The notes: generated from the letters alone by a model not told the origin. A stretch of DNA of 64,000 nt from Puccinia triticina (GCF_026914185.1 NC_070560.1:7679501-7743500); one strand, 5' to 3'; positions 45,770 to 57,383 are shown, counted from the stretch's first letter. A program made the numbers and translations.

Positions 45770-46836
45770 TTTCAAAACTGTTCCCTCTCGGCATCCCTCT
45801 CCTATCTTTCTCCTCTTCCCTTCCTTTTGTCCTTCTCTTTATGCTTTTTTTTCTGCTTGTTGTCCTAATTATTCCTTATCCCATAAGCCTTGTTTGGGTT
45901 TCGCCATCCATTTCCCCCATTTTTTTCAAAAATAAAAATCCAATTCCACCGCTTCTCCTTTGTTTTTGTTTTCCAAGAGCTTCATTTCAATCCTTAAAAA
46001 AAACTGCAAAACAATGCAACCATGTTTATATATACATGTATACGGATATATACACGTATATATGCGAACATGAAAGCATAGAAATTGATGGACATTGGGT
46101 TAATGATCATTATGTCATGAGAATACAAAAAAACCGTCACATCAGGGGAGAGAAAAGTAACATATTTGTTATAGATAAGCCTCGTTTTAGATACATGCCC
46201 AGCCTATGAGGTCACTAAATATGGTTTTGATTATGCAGGGGGAGATGTTGATCAAGCTTGAATAGCAAAGAACTGGTGATGCCACCATAAATCTTAGTGT
46301 TTGGAGCCTGGACTCCGCTGGAAGGCTTTCCCCGCATGAAAGTGACCCTGACCAAGCCCTGGAGGAGTCGTGTAGGTGCGATAAACCAACCATCAGAAGG
46401 CTGAGCTCAGCTTAATTCGGTGGTTATACATAGCAGAGCTCATGCATTGGGGCTTTAACTTGGTCCAAGGAATCAACCAACCCGAATCCAATTTGAAGGA
46501 AATGGGGGCCACCTAAACTTATAACACCACAATCAAAAGCCTCACCTACCCGCAACTAGATCTTCCCACCTCCAGCCGAGGCAAGTCTACTCCATATCCT
46601 CAGAACATCTATCTACACGCGCTCACGTCAGCATCCATATCATTGCCAACGTCTTACGCATGAATTTAAGCACATTTCCATGATTTTGTAATTCCATGAC
46701 TTTCTGTTTTTGTTAGTTTGGAAAGTGTGTCTCCTTGGCTTATCTTAGCTTATCTTGATGGTTCGCTAACTTTCTCTTTTTTCTTTACTTTCAGGATTCA
46801 AAATTATACAGATAGAATTACAGGTTTATACTTTTT
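45770..46836. other. Intergenic, 3' flanks of two convergent genes
   Basis: Pyrimidine-rich 3' flank of the PP2A-A gene (45775-45960), then ordinary sequence with no recognised feature up to the stop of the Fap7-like gene. Confidence 0.35.
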
Positions 46837-47510
46837 TTATGAATGTTGATTAGCATTTTTCCATCGTTCAGTCCAAGCCAAAATATGATGGATATTAGAG
46901 TCGATGGCGTTGATAGTGTCACTCTCTAACTCGATCACGATTTCTTCATCATAATTCTCTCTGGCCTCCTCGAGACATTCGCCCATGATTTCAGCTTCGT
47001 TTTTCTCTTGAATCTTCTTTAATGAATATTTGCGTTTATCCAATCGATCCAAGTATAATTGTATGTGTTGTCCGTAGAACGATCACCAAATCAATCCATC
47101 TCTCGGGGAAGATTTCTGAAGAAGGCCAATCCAATATAGTTCCTCCTTCCGGCAAAGACATCAGAGGTTCCAATTCGTCTAAGAGCTCGGTAGTCGCCAT
47201 CATCATCATCAGAATAAAGGTTTGATTAGATTTTCAACTGGAAGATATCAAATTTGTCCCAATACATAGTGCAAGGAGATGACCGACTGACTTTTTCATC
47301 GTCCACTAACCAACTCTGCCATTCCTCATCCCATCCTTCGTGGCAAACATGTTCGTTCACAAAATCGCCGATGTTGATTGCCTTCATTGAGCCGTTGGAT
47401 TCCTGTGCCAGCATCCTCGCATGGGTAGTCTTGCCGGTGCCGGGCGTGCCGGTGATTCGGATATTTGCGTTTCTCCGTCTACACGAACCTTCGTCGTCTA
47501 CGCTCATCAT
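46837..47510 (-). CDS. FAP7: Fap7/AK6-type adenylate kinase, apparent frameshift
   Basis: Nuclear atypical adenylate kinase needed for late 40S ribosome maturation. Exon 1 is 47292-47510 (starts MMSVDDEGS), exon 2 is 46837-47185, and the 106-bp intron has a GTCAGT donor. Walker A loop GTPGTGKTT at residues 21-29. Family motifs are INIGDFVNEHVCHEGWDEEW, DELEPL, GGTILDW, FPERW and VIVLRT in exon 2, then DRLDKRKYSLKKIQEKNEAE and ILAWTERW. The two halves of exon 2 are in different frames: exon 2 has one base too many, near 47047-47056 (CCAAG on the plus strand). All motifs are otherwise intact and about 188 residues would result. Pseudogene, assembly error and missed splice are all possible. Confidence 0.8.
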
Positions 47511-47993
47511 CAGTTATTCCTCGCAAGCTGATTTTCAAATGTTGTTCAAGCAGTCGTGGGTTGCCGGCCTGGCTAGTGCTGCCCAGGCTCCAGCCCCCCC
47601 GAAGAGGGGATACGACAAATGGTCAACTTGGATTGGTGTTACACCCTCATCCACACCTTCTTTATCATGTCCTTGACTTCCACTTTGTTTCCTTCTTGTT
47701 CATATATATATTCTTCAAGTTCTTTTTTTTTTCAGCAAATTGATTGATTGTAAATTTAATCAGAGTGTAGGGTTTTACACATTCTTGGGGTAGAAATTCC
47801 TGATGAAGCGGAAGCCTAAGGAGGATGAATTTTCCTGAGAGGAAGTGAGGTTACAAATCCGTTGTTTGGATAGTACAAATGTTGAAAGGAAGGATCGAAC
47901 TAAAAGAATAGTGGATTTACAAAAAGAGATTCATATTCACAAGAAGGCTTGGTAACAATTTACATGTATCAAAAAAATCCTACTGTTTTTTTA
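47511..47993. other. Short intergenic region
   Basis: Promoter side of the Fap7-like gene and 3' side of glyoxal oxidase. No feature recognised. Confidence 0.35.
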
Positions 47994-50164
47994 TCATCCT
48001 GTTTGTTCAAGATTTGAATGTAGCTTCCCAGAGCCAACCATAATCCTTTTTCCAGGGCTGGGTATTCCGTTGACTAAGATAAAAAGCCAGCCATATCCCG
48101 GCGGATATATTTCTGGTGAAGGTGGCATGACGACGTGTAATTTGTTGGTATTAGAATCAAACTTGGTTCGTAACTTGACTAGGCGAGAGTTCATGTGTGT
48201 CGAATGTGTTACTAATAATGTCAGAAAATGAAATTACGTGTTCGTTAGTTTGACTCTCAGGTCAAGATAAATTTCAAGTGAGGGGGGTCATTACCGAATC
48301 CAAAATCTAGCAGCACTGCTTCATTATGCTGTTCTGCTATCTTGAGGTCCATATCATCAAGTTTAACTGTGATCTTCTCCCGGTGGTTTGCAATCTTCGG
48401 CAGGGTCAATATTTTCGGTCGATTAGGGTTTTTGATATAGGGAGGACTTAGCCATTCGATGCGGTATTCCGTTCGGTAGTTTTTTGTGGTAAAGTCTGGA
48501 TTTGGATTGCTCCCGGCAAGCATCACTAGACCGCTAGGTGTTAGAGTGGCAACAGAATGGTAAAGTCTTGCGATGTTTGTCGTCGGAAGTCCCTTGGTGC
48601 TAAACCTTTGACCCAATGGCGCGTCAGGATGATATAGCACGGGTGTGAAACTTGGGTTGTCTGCATGTGAGTTTCCAGTCATGTTTTGAAGACTTCCAAA
48701 ACCACCTACGCCCTGCTCAAAAACCATGTTCTTGAGTGACAGAGCTGCAAAAGCGCATTGAAAGGAGAAAACTCACCGTTTTGGCTCCATTCACAATTAG
48801 AACCTTCCCATCTGGCATCGTGATCATATCAGGCATTATTCTTCCCTCAGGCATGTGCTCCACTTTCCAGCCTTTCTTTATCCCCAATTTTGTGAGGACC
48901 ATCCGAATGCATTGAGTCGTGGCAGGATCAGATACCTTGATTAAGTTTGTGGCTAAAGTGTCATCCAAATCACTTCCGCCACAGATCAAAACTTCCGGTT
49001 TATATTTGTTCTGGTGGGATAATGGAAGAAGAATGCCACCACCCGTCATGGGGTAAGTAACCCTGACACCATTTGGAATCCGTGGAAGTCGAAACTCGTG
49101 GTTTGATGTGTAGTTGTAGATGATCGCGTCTCTATTGGCAGCCAAGAAGACCAAGCCAGGCTTTGGAAGAGTGATTACGATTGGAAACAAATTGGCTATT
49201 AGAGTTCTTTCCAAGAAAGGTGAGGATATCTGTGTTTTTCCGGAATTAGTCGCAAATGGAAGCTGTCTTGGTGGGAAATATTCAATCGTTGGGTTGCTGA
49301 TTTTAGCCGAATTTCTATGCACACCATTACTAGTCATGAGCATTCTTTAAGCCAACATAGCGAGATTGGTTTGGACTAACCTGAAAGTTGCCGTCTTACT
49401 TCCTCCCACGATCATGATGGTACCATCTGGAAGACGCGCTGCCGTCGCATACCAACGGGCACTCGCCAACTTGATAGAATCGTATTCGTCGATAGTGCAT
49501 TTGCCATCATCGCATGGTGTATAAAATCGAATTGACTGCAGGCCGTTGGTAGGTCCAAAGTTGCCTGTTTGCAAACGATCTTGGCCTACTGGATTTCCAC
49601 CGAAGCTTTGATGGAAAAGAAGAATAAAAAAATCAGCTGATTCAGCGGCAGCAACGGAGCCGATTTTGTTTCTTACTTGATCAGAGTGCCGTTACCCAGG
49701 AAACTTCCACCGGCGCAAAACGAGTTGGATTTCAGGTCTAAGGGTGTGACTGCATCGGTCTCAAAATTGTAGAGCGCTGCCCAGGCTCGATGGCCGTTGA
49801 TCCGGAGGGGATTATGTTCAACCTGTTCACAAACACAGAACATCGATCTGTTAGAGAAATTGAGAGAAACAGCACTTTCAAGAAAATTTGTAAATGAACA
49901 GCTACTTGCTTTATCAAGAATTACAGCATACTTATCGCTGACAACGGTGATCTGCATGGCTGCAACCCCAGTGTGACCTTTGAGTATACGGGACCAACGA
50001 GCTGGTGATGTAGTATTGCTATCCCTTGCACCAAAAGGGTTTAGGACTTCTGGAGCATTATCGTCGTGAGGTTTGGCCCCCACACGTACAGGATCCAACA
50101 ATAGGCAAATTCCCACTACAGCGAAGGGAATCAAGCAGAAGGAATGTTGACTGGTGATCATCAT
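47994..50164 (-). CDS. Secreted glyoxal oxidase (copper radical oxidase)
   Basis: Oxidises aldehydes such as glyoxal with O2, releasing H2O2. Six exons: 49910-50164, 49677-49822, 49381-49605, 48777-49314, 48295-48712, 47994-48211; 599 residues. The ATG at 50164 gives a signal peptide (hydrophobic SFCLIPFAVVGICLLL), better than upstream in-frame ATGs. All expected copper and radical ligands are present: Cys121 in FCAGG and Tyr186 in ARWYAT (thioether pair), Tyr439-His440 in RLYHSVATL, His530 in FVTHSTHM. Kelch-like N-terminal domain, C-terminal DUF1929-type domain. The first intron (49823-49909) starts GC, not GT, and is open in frame, so a naive translation adds 29 residues. The neighbour Fap7-like gene is on the same strand but functionally unrelated. 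Confidence 0.92.
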
Positions 50165-50589
50165 GACAACTGGATATATAGACCACGTCTCTGGAGGCGA
50201 TAGCAATTTAATCGGAAGGATGGCTGAATGTCGATTCGAAGGGACGGTGGATGTGTTATTGTGTTTCTTGTGAGAGCTCAAAGAAAGGAAAGACGGAATT
50301 GAGCCTAGACTGCAGTATGATTTTGCTTGTGAGCTCAAAAAAAAAGAAAGACAGAATTAAGTCTGGATTATCAAGTATTCTTGCAAATGTGGCCACAGAG
50401 CTGGAAGAACAATCGCTCACTTCCTCATCGACCTTATACTGTTGTCGCGAAGAGCAAAAGTGACAAATGATTGATGGAGCTTTGGCTGTTCTGTGTACAA
50501 CCAGTGTTCTTTTCAAAGTCATGGTGGAAACAAGCCATATAGAGGAGACACGAATTTCTGGTGTTATTAATGAGGATTTGTTGTAGGCT
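50165..50589. other. Glyoxal oxidase 5' flank
   Basis: Contains a local direct repeat: GAGCTCAAAGAAAGGAAAGA at about 50274 and GAGCTCAAAAAAAAAGAAAG at about 50331, each followed by a related GACGGAATT.. phrase. No core promoter motif that I can assign. Confidence 0.3.
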
Positions 50590-51070
50590 TTGTGTGGATG
50601 ATGCTAGTGCCCATAAATATCAAGCCAACGCCGTACACATCCTGAATTTTAACTGGACTATGTACTACATATGAACGGGATTCCATCGAGTACGAAGGGA
50701 TGGCAAGGCTTGCACTCTCTTGCACTGCCAGTGATTGATATGACTTCATGGCTGTCACTTCCCAACCAACCTATGTATTGTGCTGGGCGTCTCGTAGAAT
50801 TGATAGTCGCCACCTTCTGCAAGGAATTCTTGTGGAGTGGCGTACGGTTTCAAAACTTGATATATATTTAAATTTGTGCGTTTTGTAGAACGCCATCATC
50901 GATAATATTTCCTCAAGATACGCAACATGTCGGCCCACCAGGGCCGATCCGCTTGCCATTTGTTGTGAATTCATCCATACAGCTATTCCGAGGAAGCTGA
51001 ACCCTGTCATCAGCCCAACTTTCAGTCCTCCCTTCGGAGTGCTATTTTCTGCGGCCAGTGGCAGCGTTCC
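50590..51070 (-). CDS. Possible small membrane protein, model uncertain
   Basis: Minus-strand frame TPKGGLKVGLMTGFSFLGIA continues as VWMNSQQMASGSALVGRHVA with one probable transmembrane helix (GLMTGFSFLGIAVW). A downstream frame, YATPQEFLAEGGDYQF then YETPSTIHRLVGK and a stop at about 50745, looks like a genuine C-terminus, but I could not find a splice that joins the two in phase. The frame is open upstream to a TAA at about 51078, just inside the MITE at 51085, so the 5' part may have been separated by that insertion. No family recognised; the size and helix would suit a small mitochondrial inner-membrane protein. Confidence 0.3.
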
Positions 51071-51084
51071 GCTAAGTTAACTAA

Positions 51085-51471
51085 GGCCCCGTTTGGCACC
51101 AATATAATTATAGGTGATATAATTGCTGATTAATTCAATAAAAAATACAAAATTCAACATAAAGCCTCCAAATTTTTTTTGTAGGCAACCTACAGTGCTG
51201 GTCTCTTCAACTGTGAACCCAGAACCAACTTATCCAGCCATCTTCAGCACCATAATACCATTATATCACTTCATATTGGTCAAAAAGTGATATAATGGTA
51301 TTATAGTGCTGAAGATGGCTGAATCAGTTGAATCTGATTTCAAAGTTGAAGAGACCAGCACTGTAGGTTGCCTACAAATAAAATTTGGAGGCTTTATGTT
51401 GAATTTTCTATTTTTTATTGAATTAATCAGCAATTATATCACCTATAATTATATCGGTGCCAAACAGGGCC
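51085..51471. mobile_element. Tourist-like (PIF/Harbinger) MITE, near-perfect hairpin
   Basis: 387 bp, TIR GGCCCCGTTTGGCACC / GGCCCTGTTTGGCACC, flanked by TAA on both sides (51082-51084, 51472-51474), the TWA duplication of PIF/Harbinger elements. The two arms pair over almost the full length, with a few differences, around a short loop near 51280. No coding capacity. Confidence 0.8.
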
Positions 51472-51474
51472 TAA

Positions 51475-52049
51475 GCCTTATTGGTGAAACTTGCCTGAGA
51501 GGCCAATAGTCCTTCCTTTTTTATGCTAAGGCCCCTGCACGGTGCCGTCTTGGTGTAATCACCCTCTACATTTATACTAGACTCATCAGAAGCCTGCCAC
51601 CTTCATGTGGATTTGTATCCATCCCAAACTCAAGATACAAGGCATGTAGTAAAAAAAAAAACTCATGCTGGCTAAAACAGTCGAGGCATCGTTGTTTTGT
51701 GATTTGGCACCCTTGGTATTTGGATTGATCTAGGGCAAATGCATGTTCCCACAAGCATCCTGCACCTTTAGGCACCTTTTCTGTCATTTTTTTTTCTCGA
51801 GGCAAGTAATTATGGATTTGTATTTGCGATGCTGTCTTGAGGAGCTCGCGGTTGGCTTTTGCAGTCCACCATCTTCAAGATGGTATTCTGAGCAAAGCAG
51901 GAGGACCTACATTGATGTTAGTGCATCAAAAATTAGAAAAGATGCATAGCTGTCAGACCATCAAGAAATATTGATGGATTCCTTGGAGGTTGTGGAGCCA
52001 TGGCAACATTTGTGGGTCATGGTGTGGTTTTGGGCATTGCTCTCACTGA
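51475..52049. other. Gene-free stretch
   Basis: No feature recognised. Confidence 0.3.
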
Positions 52050-52450
52050 CTGCGGTGGGTAGTTACAATACGCTACAATAACCGCCGTGATCTGTGTAGC
52101 ATAACACTTGCCGTTACTGCGCTCAAGCGTTAGCTCTACTGGTAACGACCAATTTTAACCCCAGGCCTGATTTTTTTGGTGTGTTACTTGTGTTACTAAT
52201 AGCGTAACACGTTAACCACCAGTTGAAAGATAAAGAGGGGCAAATGGCCCCCTCTGGATCATATATAGTCCAATATCTGCCCCTCCGTGCGGGCAGATAT
52301 TGTAACGGATGTCAAAAATTGAACATCCTGGGTGTGTGATATTGTAAATTTAATGCACCTCCATTACAGTTAACGGTAACGGTAATGAGGGAAAAAATTG
52401 TTACAATATTGGTACAGTACCAATAACCGTACCATACCTACCCACTGTTG
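52050..52450. mobile_element. TIR element, GCGGTGGGTAG family, short form
   Basis: About 400 bp. Left CTGCGGTGGGTAGTTAC; right, complemented, CAACAGTGGGTAGGTATGG. Shares ends with 53063-54483. Subterminal GTAACG/CGTTAC-rich sequence. Target duplication not clear. Confidence 0.55.
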
Positions 52451-52641
52451 CTATCAGTCCTAAATCACCAATAACGCACAAGTCCCTCCTGTGGAGGCAC
52501 TTTGCACTTCCATCCGCTTCCATCTTTGGATGTAAGACTGCCAAGTAGGGGTATTCACTGAATGGTCAAAAGGTAGCACAAGGGACAGGCTGAAGGGCGT
52601 TGGAGCAATTCTAGTGCCAATGTATACTGGATTGCAGGGGA

Positions 52642-52764
52642 CTAGCCAGTAGAGAGAAGGGATCCAAGTTCTCTGTAAGTACAACTAGAGTGATGAAAGA
52701 GAAGAATGAAAAGGCTTACCTAGCCAGTAGAGAGAAGGGATCCAAGCTCTCTACTGGACTAGGG
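52642..52764 (-). repeat. Duplicated module with intron-like spacer, locus G
   Basis: Minus strand: copy one (52720-52764) folds as CCTAGTCCAGTAGAGAG with CTCTCTACTGGCTAG and runs into GTAAGCC. A T/C-rich spacer ends ACTTACAG (52673-52719, 47 bp), then copy two AGAACTTGGATCCC...GGCTAG. ATTGGCACTAGAATTG follows downstream, as at loci E and F. Confidence 0.55.
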
Positions 52765-53062
52765 AAGAGATGAACTGAGACTAAGTACAATAGGCTTATG
52801 TAATCTTGTGAAAGGCTATGTGAAAGTCTTGTGAGGGGTTCTTGTGAGACCCCCAAAGGTGAGGCTCACATTGGACTTATTTAATGCTACTCTGTGGTGT
52901 TTCTGACACTAACTTTGTTGAGACAGGGATCCCATAGGATCCCAATGTAGTCCTTGCATGCTTGTACACAGTTATATCATGCTTCTACAAAGTGTTCCAA
53001 ACTTCCTACTCCATTACCATATTCTGTCTCTGGATCTTTTCCTCACTGAATACCAATACTAT

Positions 53063-54483
53063 CAGCGGTGGGTAGTTATGTTATGTTGCGTTATCCGTGC
53101 TATTTGCATAACATAACTACCTTTGTTATCCACCGGGCCCTGTTACGTTATGAGTAACAGGCCGTTTGAGTGGCATATGGATAGTGTAACGGGTCTTTTT
53201 CCGACGCCGTTATGCTACATTATTGCTTGGATAATGCAATAACACGCCCTCAAGGGCCGTTTTGGCGCTGAAATCAGCTTGTTATCTGGCGCGCCGCGGG
53301 CCTGGATAACGTAAAAAACAGAAAAAAATGGTCCAAGCAATGGCGCAATAACTGTCAGGCGCGGTGATCCCAAGAGTACAAATACTCTTCTAGCTACACC
53401 GGCAACAGAGCACGGTGCAGTATAGCGCGCAGCAAATGTGCGGTAGAAGTGTGAAATAGCTTAGAAAAAGCTATTTCTAATGAACCCAAAAAGGGGTTAA
53501 AGGAGGGGCCAGGGGCGCCTGGGGTGGTTTAGTGCCCTCCGCGGTTCTTACAGGGCCTGCGCACAAGATGCGCAGGGGTTGTTGTAGCCTGTGACGTCTG
53601 GGGCCCTTAACAAGGGGGTATTTGCGCGATTAATTGCTCCCAGGAGATATGTAGGGATATAGATCCCGATAGAAAGGAAAAAACACAGACTTACTTGAAA
53701 AAGGAAGTCTGCGGCAAAAAACACAATTGATCCAATAGAAACTGAAGTCGAGGCGATGTCAGGCTGGCGTACTGGTCGGTGAGACGAGTGGCGAGACTGG
53801 CGAGGCGACGAGCTGGTTATAAAAGGTATCTGGGGGACCTTTAATAACCCAAAGGCCCCCATTTATATGGACAAGCTACAACCGGTAGGGTTGTAGCTCT
53901 ATGTGGTTACACTTCCTTTGGCTTGTTGGCCGGAGGAATAGCGCTTTGACAGGAGCTTCCAAGGATTCTATGATCCAAGTCGCTCCTGTCAGTCATCTAT
54001 TGGGGATGACGGGTTCTCTCCTCAAACCAAGGGATGTTTTACTGTTCATCTGCGGCCGGAGAAGTACAGTAGTCCACTTTACTACTACACTCCTCCGGCC
54101 GTTTCACATCAATTCTTTGGTTGATGTTTCTCCTAGTTCGATCGAACTGGAGAATGTCTTGCGACCCGTTCTCTTGGCCTGAGAACGGGTTTTTAACCTG
54201 TTCAATGCTTTTTCCTCCGGCTGATTCCTTTGGCGGGAGTTCTGTTGCCCGCTCCTTAGGTTGTAGTCGCTAAGGCCGGGTAGTTTTAGCGACTGCTTGG
54301 TGCTCTGCGCCGCAGTTTAGCATGTAGATTTAATGTCACAGCTAGATTAGTTAGCCGGGCTCTAACTTAATATAGTAGCCCGGCTGACAATAACATAGCG
54401 CACCACCATTACGAGTAACTTTAAAAATAACCGGTTAAAACCCGTTACGTTACCGTTATTGGTAACATAACTACCCACTGTTG
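53063..54483. mobile_element. TIR element, GCGGTGGGTAG family, 1.4 kb
   Basis: Left CAGCGGTGGGTAGTTATG; right, complemented, CAACAGTGGGTAGTTATG. Flanked by ATACTAT on both sides (53056-53062, 54484-54490), close to an 8-bp hAT-type duplication. Interior has several GTTATCC/GGATAAC phrases and a CTCCGGCCG inverted pair near 54055-54105. Only short frames, none resembling a transposase, so non-autonomous. Confidence 0.65.
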
Positions 54484-54855
54484 ATACTATTATCCCACTT
54501 TCTTAAATCCACAAAATCCTAGACCCTTAGATCTAAGTTTTGGGATGTTTATTTCTCAAAAAATGCAACAAAAAAGTCACATTCATCTCACAGCACACAT
54601 TGAAAATCCCCAAAGGCCCAAAGGCCCTATGGATGACCCTCCAGCTGTGCCATAGCAACAAGCAAAAGAGGGATGGTTGTTAATGTTGTCCAGGGAGGAC
54701 CTACCCAAGTGGTTAGGGTGCTTCCAGGGAGGGGTAGGACAAAACTGGATCCCCTGGGCTCTCAAACTCAAAGTCCTACTTGCATAGTCAACTGCTTGAC
54801 TCAATGACAGGAATCACCCACACAATTTATCTCCCCTCAGCTGTTGTATAGAGGG

Positions 54856-55072
54856 GGATTCAAAGTTGGCCATGCACAACTTGCATGCAATTTTGCAAGC
54901 TGTTGTTCAAGGCGTTTATTGAACACCAAATTTTAAAAAAAAAATTCAACCAGGTTTAGGTGGTGTAGTACAGTGTGGCTTGCATGCACTTTTGCAACTC
55001 AGTTTTCAAGAATGAACTTAAACACTGACTTGCAAAATTGCATGCAAGTTGCATCTGGCCAAATTTGAAACC
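54856..55072. mobile_element. Foldback MITE
   Basis: Left GGATTCAAAGTTGGCC with AACTTGCATGCAATTTTGCA; the right arm is the complement, ending GGCCAAATTTGAAACC. About 50-bp arms around a 110-bp centre. No clear target duplication. Confidence 0.5.
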
Positions 55073-55319
55073 TCCGACTTACATCAAGCATGTCTGGGCA
55101 CATACCCCAGTCCTGCGCAGCCAAGTGCCACTGGGGGTTTGGGGGGTGCCCAGGAGGCTTGATTGGGGAGGTTGGGTGGGCGGCCGATCTTGGCACATGC
55201 CCAATTCCCGCTTGGCCGGCCCCAAGCTCTGGGCTGATGGGATCATTGCGGTAACATCAGTGTCTAGACTGGTGTGTGGCCAGCGGATGTATCAATATGT
55301 CTTGAGGAGGAGACCACCC

Positions 55320-55640
55320 ATCAAGAAGAGAAGTACCCCTCATTGATGGTTGGTTTGCAAACCATTCATCAAGGGGGAGAGACGACTCCCTTCTTGGTGG
55401 TTGGATACACCAGAGATGGATTTGTTGCACTCTCTAGAGAGTGCCAGACTGTAATTTTGTCAGTTGCTTGGTATGATGTGAGTTCAATGTCAACTTTAAC
55501 TTGGTTCAACTGTCTTCCCAATAAAAGGGTAACTGTAGGTGAAGTTGTAGTGAAATGATATTTCACTCAATGTCAACACATCATTATCTCTCTGTAGAAT
55601 GTTTGTGTTTGGTTAATCCTGATCACAATTTTGTTTGCAA
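55320..55640. repeat. Degenerate hairpin unit plus dispersed repeat copy 2
   Basis: CATTGATGGTTGGTTTGCAA pairs with ACCATTCATCAAGG (55340-55375). 55418-55640 is then the second copy of the 39415-39700 repeat. Confidence 0.4.
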
Positions 55641-56479
55641 GCTTCAATGCACAAACGTTTTTCCAAGAATGTACCTATCCTTATGCTAAAATATTTCCTT
55701 AGCCAAGTAACAGGCAGTGTTTTTGTTGGAATTTCACTTGTCACCGCTCTCCTTTTTTTCCTTTTCTCATATCACAAACATGTCCCCTCCTTTATGCATG
55801 TACTTTTTTTCCTTATTCATTTTGTCCTCTAAAGCGCGCCCACAACTTGAGCACATTGTATGTGTTCTATTTAAACACAACAGACTACTCAGGAATTCAT
55901 CATCAGCTCTGACTATTTTGATCCTTTGTGCGCACTTGAGCCCACACTCTGTCTTATCTGCGAAGGCACATAAGCCCCTTCGAGTAAGTTTATTCGGTCC
56001 TTTTTCAGACTATTTGTCTGCTATCGGCTAAGCCGATCTTTCTCCCTTCACCCGCTCCGCTCGCCTCTGGTATTAATTCCTTCAGTTTTGCATTGTGGAA
56101 TGGTTTTTATTCAAAAAACAAACAGCACCACATTATGAAAAAGACTTGTGAAGTATAGCAACTTCAGAGGATCAGCCAACCAGTGGATGGATCCTAGTGA
56201 GTGACATATTTCCGCCATTATATTAATGGGCAGGGAGAGTGTTTTGAAATCAAATTTATATCCTTCAAAAACAGGGAAAAAGCTAGAAAAACCTGTGTAA
56301 CATGCAATTTGACTCCCAGAAATATGAAATGTGAAATTACTGGATTTAGTTTTCCCTAACATTTTTACAAAGCAATCAAAAATTTAAGAATTTTGAATTC
56401 TGAAGTGTGAATAGCTTATCATTTGGGAATATGCAACTTGTGTTGTACAGGACCCGCCAAGCAGTGCCGGGTACCACTT
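55641..56479. other. Gene-free stretch
   Basis: No gene or repeat structure recognised. Confidence 0.3.
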
Positions 56480-56690
56480 GACATTCTTTAGCTGCGGCCT
56501 ACCTATTCTTTAGCTGTGGCCTACCTACCCTTGGGTGAACGGATACCTGTCCGTATACCCGGGTATCCGCTGTATTTTCCCCAGGATCTCAGACATCTGC
56601 ATCTGCTGGCGGGTATCCGCCCACTCTGGCGGGGATACCCGCCAGCGGATAGTGGATACCTTCAGCGGGTTCAAAGTGACCATCTCTAGC
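56480..56690. mobile_element. Degenerate relative of the GGGTACCCG TIR elements
   Basis: Right end, complemented, reads TAGAGATGGTCACTTTGAAC, matching the TAGAGAT start of the 32364 element. The interior has GGGTATCCGC and GCGGATA inverted phrases like its subterminal blocks but only one or two hairpin units. A 22-bp tandem duplication with TTCTTTAGCTG lies at the left. Left border uncertain. Confidence 0.4.
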
Positions 56691-57383
56691 TTTGCTTACC
56701 TAAATATGCAGCTGGTTTAGATCCCAGTGTCTTTCTCAATTTATGTGATTGACACTGTTCACCAAGTTGTGTATTCCTACATACATAATTGATCTTGGTG
56801 GCTCTTCTGCCAGCTTAAGTAGCTGGATTCTGTTGCTAGTGCAAACACTTTCCATGCCCCTTAGATTAGTGGTTTCCTGCTATGCTATCAGTTTTTTTTT
56901 AGCAAAGTGTAGCTCTTGAGATTGCTAGCACTCATGTCTGGTTTGCAAACCATGAGGCTTGATTGCTTTATGACAAATCAATACACCAAGTGTGTAAGGC
57001 AAGTAGTGGACAGTTCAATTTGACTGACTGTAAGTCCTAAATCAAGACCACCGCAGTCAGGCTTCAAGAAGGATATTCCTTTCCACCAAACATGAAGGAT
57101 TTCTAGGCCATGTTTTAATTTTATCAATCTGGGCAGCTTTCAGACCAGTAGATGTCTTGATTAAATGATACTGTATGCAGATCTGGATGAGGATGCTTGT
57201 GTGGCCTATATGGAACACATTTAAAAGGGTTTTAGTAGTATATATGCAGTTGTTGGGTGTCAGCTTCAGATGGTGTGATCAGCAGACAGATCCCGTGGGC
57301 AGGGGTATGTCCTCATGGGGCCGTGGTGGTGGTGAGGAGCAGCAATGCAGATTGCCAGCTACTTGATGCTGCGGCAGGACTAT
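56691..57383. other. Gene-free stretch
   Basis: No supported feature. Confidence 0.3.

Noticed and set aside
54680..54800. tRNA-like sequence with CCCAAGTGGTTAGGGTGC
   Set aside because: A-box-like start only; T arm and acceptor stem do not pair.
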